From the NCBI GenBank assembly GCA_037388505.1, contig JARRKC010000017.1:1-64000 (forward strand): a stretch of 64,000 nucleotides of DNA, given 5' to 3'. Origin of the DNA: JARRKC01 sp037388505. Lineage in GTDB: Bacteria; Acidobacteriota; UBA6911; RPQK01; JAPXNP01. Each line of letters opens with the position of its first letter. Positions within the stretch are counted from its first letter, which is position 1. This document shows, in pieces, positions 59,351 to 64,000 of the stretch. Under the pieces are notes generated by a model, which saw only the letters and a list, made by a program, of their open reading frames with translations, ran no database searches and was not told the DNA's origin. Made by a program: the position numbers and the translations under genes.

Positions 59351-60331
59351 TCAGTGCGGCCGCTTGATGACGACGAAGCTGACGTCGTCGGTCGGAGGGC
59401 TGAAAGTCACGACATCATCCCAGATGGCGTGAAAGATTTCGCGAGCACTGAGATCTTTGGCGGCGCGAAGAACCCCTTCGAGCCGATCCGGAAAGTAGCT
59501 GTGGATTCCATCCGAATGCTCGGAAAGTCCGTCCGTGTACAGGATGAGAATATCGCCGCTGCCCATCAAATTGATCTCGTTGACTTCATACTGTCCCTTG
59601 AACCCCAGCGGAGGCTTCATGATTCGGCGGTCGATGTCATCCGAAGACGGCATCGTGCCGATGGGCGGAAACGTCGTCAGCAGTTCCGGGCAGATGTCGA
59701 CGATCTTGTCGAAGTTGCGTGAAAAGACCACAGGGATCGGATGCCCGGCCGAAATGAATCGGAACGTGCCTTCGTACGAGATCTCCCCATAAATCAACGT
59801 CAGGAACTTGCTGACGCTGGACGACTGGAAGAAGCGGGCATTGAGGTTCTCGAAGAGCCGGGTTGAAATCTCGCCGACCATATCCAGCTCATAGATGACA
59901 CCCAGCAGGAACGCCTGATGCAGCATGAGGGCCAGTAGAGCGTCCGTAATGCGATGACCGGAGACGTCCGCAAGGACAATGCCGGCGCGTCTCTTGCAGG
60001 CTGCCAGCCGATCTGCCACATCCTGTCGTCCTCTGGACTGCGCATCCGTGATTCGGGCGTCCATGTCATAGCGTTTGTTGAAGTCCAGATAGATGATGTG
60101 GTCCCCGCCGATGATTCCATTCAGCGGCTGAGTAGCTCCATAGATGTCAATCCCGTCCAGCGTCGGGATGTCTCCGGGCGAGGGGACGACGTGAGCCACG
60201 ATCTGCTCCAGATTCTCGATTTCTGCGAAGGGATCCGTTCGGTAATGCAATACTCTTTCCTCCGTCGCAGCTCTGCCTTCCACCCTTCTTGGTCCGGTTC
60301 CCCCGGCTTCGAAACCTGCATTGTAGTCCAT
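59351..60331 (-). CDS. SpoIIE/PP2C-type serine phosphatase
   Basis: 326 residues. The central and C-terminal part has the SpoIIE fold: VLADVSGHRITDALLALMLHQA near 120, FISAGHPIPVVFSRN near 205 and ILILYTDGLSEHSDG near 270, then the C-terminal DDVSFVVIKR. The metal-binding aspartates (in DVSGH, YTDG and DDVSF) are present. The N-terminal 100 residues are unassigned. Such phosphatases often act on anti-sigma antagonist proteins; no partner is nearby. The start at 60331 is uncertain because the frame stays open and no ribosome site is clear. Confidence 0.88.
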   Translation of the reverse strand: MDYNAGFEAGGTGPRRVEGRAATEERVLHYRTDPFAEIENLEQIVAHVVPSPGDIPTLDGIDIYGATQPLNGIIGGDHIIYLDFNKRYDMDARITDAQSRGRQDVADRLAACKRRAGIVLADVSGHRITDALLALMLHQAFLLGVIYELDMVGEISTRLFENLNARFFQSSSVSKFLTLIYGEISYEGTFRFISAGHPIPVVFSRNFDKIVDICPELLTTFPPIGTMPSSDDIDRRIMKPPLGFKGQYEVNEINLMGSGDILILYTDGLSEHSDGIHSYFPDRLEGVLRAAKDLSAREIFHAIWDDVVTFSPPTDDVSFVVIKRPH

Positions 60332-60366
60332 AAGTGTGAATGGGAAGTCGATTCCGGCTGTCGGGA

Positions 60367-60732
60367 TCAGAACGGCTTGAAGACTCCGAGGTAGGCCGCG
60401 CAGATTGCCGCCGCGAGGGCAACCCACCAGAGGAACAGTGCGCGCTCCTTCAGTCGATCAACGAGCGTCAGCGATGCGCCGAAGAAGAGCCAGATCAGCA
60501 TCTTCAGAAAGACCCAGCCTTGCCACGGCCAGGACATCCCGAGTCGGGCCAGGAGTCCGAACCCGGCCATGATAATGAGCAGGAGGCCAATCCCGTTGAC
60601 AGCGGAGAAGACCCCTCTCCACCTGAGCGCCCGGCCCCCGACTGCCCCGATCACGATCAGGCTGCCCAAAGAGAGGAGCACCAGGAAAACACCCGAAAGG
60701 TGGAGCACTTTGTAGCCCAGCTCGGTGACCAT
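60367..60732 (-). CDS. Small four-helix membrane protein
   Basis: 121 residues with four predicted helices (VLHLSGVFLVLLSLGSLIVI, AVNGIGLLLIIMAGFGLLA, VFLKMLIWLFFGASLTLV and LFLWWVALAAAICAAYLG). Histidine in the first helix and the general arrangement resemble some cytochrome-like or SirB-like small membrane proteins, but I cannot assign a family. It is on the same strand as the phosphatase, which lies about 35 bases downstream, so a transcript may be shared. Confidence 0.7.
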   Translation of the reverse strand: MVTELGYKVLHLSGVFLVLLSLGSLIVIGAVGGRALRWRGVFSAVNGIGLLLIIMAGFGLLARLGMSWPWQGWVFLKMLIWLFFGASLTLVDRLKERALFLWWVALAAAICAAYLGVFKPF

Positions 60733-60846
60733 ATCGCGGATTCTAACCCATTTAGCCCCTTGTCCGTCGGCTCAACCGTGCTTTCTTGCCACGATACCCG
60801 GCAAAGTTTCGTAGATTTTCGAACTCGAGCGTTTATTTAGAGTGAG

Positions 60847-61278
60847 ATGAGAAATCAAGGTTGGACGATTCTGGAACTTCTGATCGTGGCGCTGATCATC
60901 AGCCTGTGCGGAGGCATCGTCATCGTTCGCTTTATCGAGGTCCGGGCGCTGCAGACGCTGCAAGCCACCGCGCAGATCCTGGCGATGGATCTCTCGTCAT
61001 TGCGGGTGCGGGCCGTTAGTCTCAATGAACCTCTGTCTGTGGTCATCGGTCCCGAAGGCAGGACCTACGGTCTTGCCGTTCGAAAGATGAAACCGGAGCG
61101 CTGGGTGGTCCTGCCCCCGGGCATCCGCGTCACGGCGGCTCCATCTGCTCCGGTGACATTCTACTCGAGAGCCAATGCGGCACCGGCCGGCACCTTCGTT
61201 TTGACTTCGCAAAGAGCGGGCTCGGTACGCGTCGTCGTGGCGCCGTTCGGTCGCATTCGCTGGGAGTGGCTGCCATGA
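60847..61278 (+). CDS. Pseudopilin (GspH/FimT-like)
   Basis: 143 residues. A prepilin leader (MRNQG, cut before WTILELLIVALIISL) with Glu5 of the mature form, then a 100-residue beta-rich head. Class III leader peptides are cut by prepilin peptidase. It is the first gene of a pseudopilin operon; the next gene overlaps it by 4 bases. The unusual mature first residue is Trp instead of Phe or Met. The likely role is a minor pseudopilin in type IV pili or type II secretion. Confidence 0.85.
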   Translation: MRNQGWTILELLIVALIISLCGGIVIVRFIEVRALQTLQATAQILAMDLSSLRVRAVSLNEPLSVVIGPEGRTYGLAVRKMKPERWVVLPPGIRVTAAPSAPVTFYSRANAAPAGTFVLTSQRAGSVRVVVAPFGRIRWEWLP

Positions 61279-61616
61279 GAATCTTCCGAGATCGGGGCTC
61301 GAAGCAGCGGGGTTTCTCCCTGTTGGAGACGCTGATAGCCATGGCGATCGCCGGGATTGCTTTGACCGCAGGGGTTGGCCTGTTGGCCGACTGCGTGCGT
61401 TTTTCGTATCGACTCCGGGAAACCACGGAGTCTTGTCTGGAAAGATGGAATCGGGTTCAGGAAATCCGCGCCGGCGTCGCGACCGGCGAAGGAGAAGTGG
61501 AGTGGCTGGTGCCCTCCGAGGGATCTCCGCCGGTCCGAAAGTACCGAATCACTGATGAGATGGGGCGCAGCTGGGAGGTGTATCAATATGATGGGTCGGC
61601 ACCAGCGTGGGAGTAG
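61275..61616 (+). CDS. Minor pseudopilin (GspI/PilV-like)
   Basis: 113 residues. Leader MRIFRDRGSKQRG followed by FSLLETLIAMAIAGIALTAG, the standard prepilin helix with Glu5. The globular part is short. Its ATG overlaps the previous stop (ATGA), and its end overlaps the next gene by 29 bases, so the three are translationally coupled. Confidence 0.82.
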   Translation: MRIFRDRGSKQRGFSLLETLIAMAIAGIALTAGVGLLADCVRFSYRLRETTESCLERWNRVQEIRAGVATGEGEVEWLVPSEGSPPVRKYRITDEMGRSWEVYQYDGSAPAWE

Positions 61617-62139
61617 TTTGATCGAACTTCTGGTAGCACTGTTCGTGGGTACCCTCGTCGCGGGCGGCGCGTTCCTGTGCGTCCTTCAGTTTCAGAAGAC
61701 CGCAGACCTGCTGACGAACCTACTGGATCGGGACGGGAGCCTGATCGTGGCGCCCCTCCTCCTCGAGCGTTGGATTGGCCCTGCCGGATGCCACTTGAAC
61801 GAAGCTGCCCAGGGAGTCGATCTCTCGGAGTCGGTTTTACGAGTGAGGGCCGATTTCAACGGTCCGGGCGGGCTGCCGGACGGTGCCCTCGACAGCTCGT
61901 TCGAATCGATCGAGATTCGCTCGTCCGGGAGCTCCCTTCAGCTGCGCTCAGGCTCCGGCAACTTTCAGCCCGTTCTGAACTTCGTAACAACCGCCCGTTT
62001 TGCCCTCGAGTCGGAGTCACTCATCCGAATCGACCTGAGACTGGCCTCGTCGGCGAAAGTCGGACCAGATCCTCCAGCCCTTGAGCGCCCATTCCTGGTC
62101 CATCTCTGGAATCGGCGGCCGCAACTCTTCAAGGAGTGA
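61588..62139 (+). CDS. Minor pseudopilin (GspJ/PilW-like)
   Basis: 183 residues. Leader MMGRHQRG, then SSLIELLVALFVGTLVAGG with Glu5. A beta-rich head with FNGPGGLPDGALDSSFESIE follows. GGGAGG lies 9 bases before the ATG at 61588; an earlier open frame from 61375 lies inside the previous gene. The likely role is a minor pseudopilin of the tip complex. Confidence 0.8.
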   Translation: MMGRHQRGSSLIELLVALFVGTLVAGGAFLCVLQFQKTADLLTNLLDRDGSLIVAPLLLERWIGPAGCHLNEAAQGVDLSESVLRVRADFNGPGGLPDGALDSSFESIEIRSSGSSLQLRSGSGNFQPVLNFVTTARFALESESLIRIDLRLASSAKVGPDPPALERPFLVHLWNRRPQLFKE

Positions 62140-62142
62140 GTC

Positions 62143-63378
62143 ATGAAAGCACCTTCCGATTCCAATTCGGGCTTCGTCCTCATCTCCGTCATTCTGGCGA
62201 TGAGTCTGTTGTGCCTGCTCGGGGGGCTTCTTCAGCTCCAACTGGCCTTGGTCGGCACCCTGGTCGCCGAAGCGGAGACCCAAATGCACAGCCAGGTTCT
62301 GGCCGAGAATGGCCTCGAGCTGGCCCGCGCAGTCGTCGCGAGTCCGGAGACGGACCTGGAGAAACTGCTGCTGGGCGGCAATGGCGTTTCCGATTGTGCG
62401 GGTCTACCCGATTGGAGGAATCCGATCCCGATGGGGACGGCCCGACGAATCGATCTGTCGTTCGCGACGTCCGAGTGTGACGACGGCTTGCCTTGGATGC
62501 TCGGCATTTCGCCGGGCAAGCCGGCGCTGGGGAGTGCCGACGAGGGATGGTTGCTGCTTCGATTCTCCAATGACCGGGACGAGCCGGAAGGCGACGACTG
62601 CAATGACACCGTCGTGGTTCGGGCCATGGGTGTCGTACCGTCGAAACTCCGTCGAACGACGCGCTTTGCGGGTCTGAACAATGTCTCGCTCCTGGAAGCG
62701 CATCTGCGGCGAGAGCGGGCCTTCGACGTCGACACGGCACTCACTTTGGTCGGGCAGGAGGCTGCGCTCGAATTGAAGATTCCGGAGGCCCTCAGTGCAG
62801 GTGGCAAGCCGCCGGTCGCGATCGTAGAGTTCCCCCAGCCGGGACTCGGCGCAGACATGGAACAGGCTGCCGCCGGGCTGGGCCTGTCGGCCTCGCAATG
62901 GTATCGAAACATCACCGATGCGCGGTCGGCCGATCCGGCCTTCCGTCGTCTTCTGGAACCGGACTTCTGGCAGGAACTGGAAGGGTGGTGGTCGCGAATG
63001 GGAGGAGGATCGACGTCTTTGCAGGCAGGTGGAGGACTGCACCTGGTGGACGACGGTGGGGAACTGGACGGTCGGCTCAGCGGGCTCTTCCTGTTGCGAG
63101 GGGACGTGATTGTGCGGTCCGGAGCAGCTTTGAGGGGAATGTTGATCCATTTGGGCGGGGGAGGCATCCGAATAGAGCCGGGAGCATCGCTGTCGGGCGG
63201 GCTCTGGATGTCCGGGATCAACATCAAAGATGAGGCCTGGAAGCCGGAAAGGATGCATCTGGAGGTCGGACTGGGGGCACATGTGATGTACGATGCCGAA
63301 ATTGTTCGGAGGGCTATGGCATATTTACCTCCTACCGTTTTCATGTGTCGGATTATTTTCCCTGAGATGGACGGTTAG
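62143..63378 (+). CDS. GspK/PilX-like pilus assembly protein
   Basis: 411 residues. Leader region MKAPSDSNSG then FVLISVILAMSLLCLLGGL: a prepilin-like helix, here without the usual Glu5, as in GspK. The large head includes a Cys-containing segment (DRDEPEGDDCNDTVVV) and a late Gly-rich region (LIHLGGGGIRIEPGASLSGG). It is fourth in the operon, 3 bases after the previous stop. GspK-like proteins cap the pseudopilin tip, lacking Glu5 because they are last in the filament. Confidence 0.8.
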   Translation: MKAPSDSNSGFVLISVILAMSLLCLLGGLLQLQLALVGTLVAEAETQMHSQVLAENGLELARAVVASPETDLEKLLLGGNGVSDCAGLPDWRNPIPMGTARRIDLSFATSECDDGLPWMLGISPGKPALGSADEGWLLLRFSNDRDEPEGDDCNDTVVVRAMGVVPSKLRRTTRFAGLNNVSLLEAHLRRERAFDVDTALTLVGQEAALELKIPEALSAGGKPPVAIVEFPQPGLGADMEQAAAGLGLSASQWYRNITDARSADPAFRRLLEPDFWQELEGWWSRMGGGSTSLQAGGGLHLVDDGGELDGRLSGLFLLRGDVIVRSGAALRGMLIHLGGGGIRIEPGASLSGGLWMSGINIKDEAWKPERMHLEVGLGAHVMYDAEIVRRAMAYLPPTVFMCRIIFPEMDG

Positions 63379-63459
63379 GTCGCATCTTCGACCTGGGCCG
63401 GCGGCAGCAGGAGGGGGCTTCCTCCCGGGCGTTTCGGGAGAAGGGGGAGAACGTCCACG

Positions 63460-64000
63460 ATGAAGAATCTGGGTTTCATCTCTCTTGGAACTCAAGTGAC
63501 GATTGAAGTCGAGGGGGTCGAGGAGCGATTCAAGAGTCGAATGATCGGCATCGACGGGGAGCGCTTTCTGATCCTGAAGACGCCCGTGAGCACCGCGGCG
63601 GGGCTGGTCCAGACCAACTTCAGCCCGGGCACGCGGATCATCGTTCGATACCTGCACCACGGCACGGTGTGGGGTTTCCGATCGGCGGTTCTCGAGACGC
63701 TCGCGGGAGATTTCGGGATCCTGTTCGCAGCCTATCCGAGCGAAGTGGAGAACTTCGATCTGCGATCGGCGCAGCGGGTCGAGGCTCGGATTCCGGTTCG
63801 GGTTCTGTCGGAGCAGGAAGAGGCCATGGAAGGGCTGATCGTCGATCTCAGCGCTACTGGAGCCCGTATCCTCTGTTCGTCCGACCAGATCAAAGACGCG
63901 GTTCCAACTCCGTCATCTGCGGTCACGCTGGTGGCCCGTTTCGATACGGACGATGAGCCGACCACGCTGAAATGCCTGGTCCGAAGCGCTCAGGTCGACT
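63460..64000 (+). CDS. PilZ-domain (YcgR-like) c-di-GMP receptor, partial
   Basis: At least 180 residues; the 3' end is beyond the window. An N-terminal YcgR-like beta domain (GTQVTIEVEGVEERFKSRM, then FSPGTRIIVRYLHHG) is followed by a PilZ domain with RVEARIPVRV and the c-di-GMP signature DLSATGARI. The ATG at 63460 follows AGGGGGAGA. It lies 81 bases after the pseudopilin operon on the same strand, which suggests c-di-GMP control of pili or secretion. Confidence 0.85.
   Translation, partial: MKNLGFISLGTQVTIEVEGVEERFKSRMIGIDGERFLILKTPVSTAAGLVQTNFSPGTRIIVRYLHHGTVWGFRSAVLETLAGDFGILFAAYPSEVENFDLRSAQRVEARIPVRVLSEQEEAMEGLIVDLSATGARILCSSDQIKDAVPTPSSAVTLVARFDTDDEPTTLKCLVRSAQVD

Overview
The window is a high-GC bacterial chromosome segment, most likely from an Acidobacteriota genome. 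Three genes point there from family knowledge: a VWFA-related protein of the type expanded in Acidobacteria (25519-27357, minus), a MacB/FtsX-like duplicated permease of the ADOP type (37141-39630), and a Ser/Thr kinase fused to a TolB/WD40-like propeller (33689-36475). No rRNA, CRISPR array or phage structural gene is visible. Gene density is ordinary, but the spacers are rich in repeats and several broken genes remain.

Layout. 0-7 kb: a CheB-CheR-PAS-histidine kinase hybrid with a small Cys-rich protein downstream, two exported proteins and an exported O-methyltransferase-like protein. 7-10.4 kb: an Asp/Glu racemase, a REP-associated transposase flanked by inverted copies of its own repeat, and ComM/YifB. 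10.9-18 kb: hemE, two exported proteins, an endonuclease III-like protein, an FAD oxidoreductase and an S9 peptidase. 18-25.3 kb is a core block: sucC-sucD-ndk, a small membrane protein, tRNA-Val, a YpdA-like reductase, hflX, der, an IHF/HU protein and a MerR regulator. 27.8-36.8 kb begins with tRNA-Pro(GGG) and ends at a 40-bp exact duplicate of that tRNA's 3' end, as an integrated island would. It carries a large beta-propeller secreted protein, a truncated epimerase, a phosphoesterase and the kinase, but no recognisable integrase.

37-43.5 kb: the ADOP permease, then a decayed stretch with gene fragments and a MITE-like element, then small genes (zinc ribbon, UPF0316, DUF3303-like, cupin). 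43.5-50.6 kb: an anchored protein, sucA, a BASS transporter, an aldo/keto reductase with a Tat signal, and a DUF134 regulator with a NifX-like protein behind a perfect palindrome. 50.6-60.7 kb: an S9 peptidase fused to a formylglycine-enzyme-like domain, a membrane-anchored GH3 glycosidase, a PHP protein, DUF4126, YjbQ, a TPR protein, a DUF302 remnant and a SpoIIE-type phosphatase. 60.8-64 kb: a four-gene pseudopilin operon followed by a PilZ protein cut by the window edge.

sucA and sucCD supply oxidative TCA steps from separate loci. The most notable layer is the repeats. One palindromic family begins exactly at the TAG stop codon of five different genes, always in the same orientation to the gene. 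A second family is paired with the resident RAYT transposase and also abuts stop codons.
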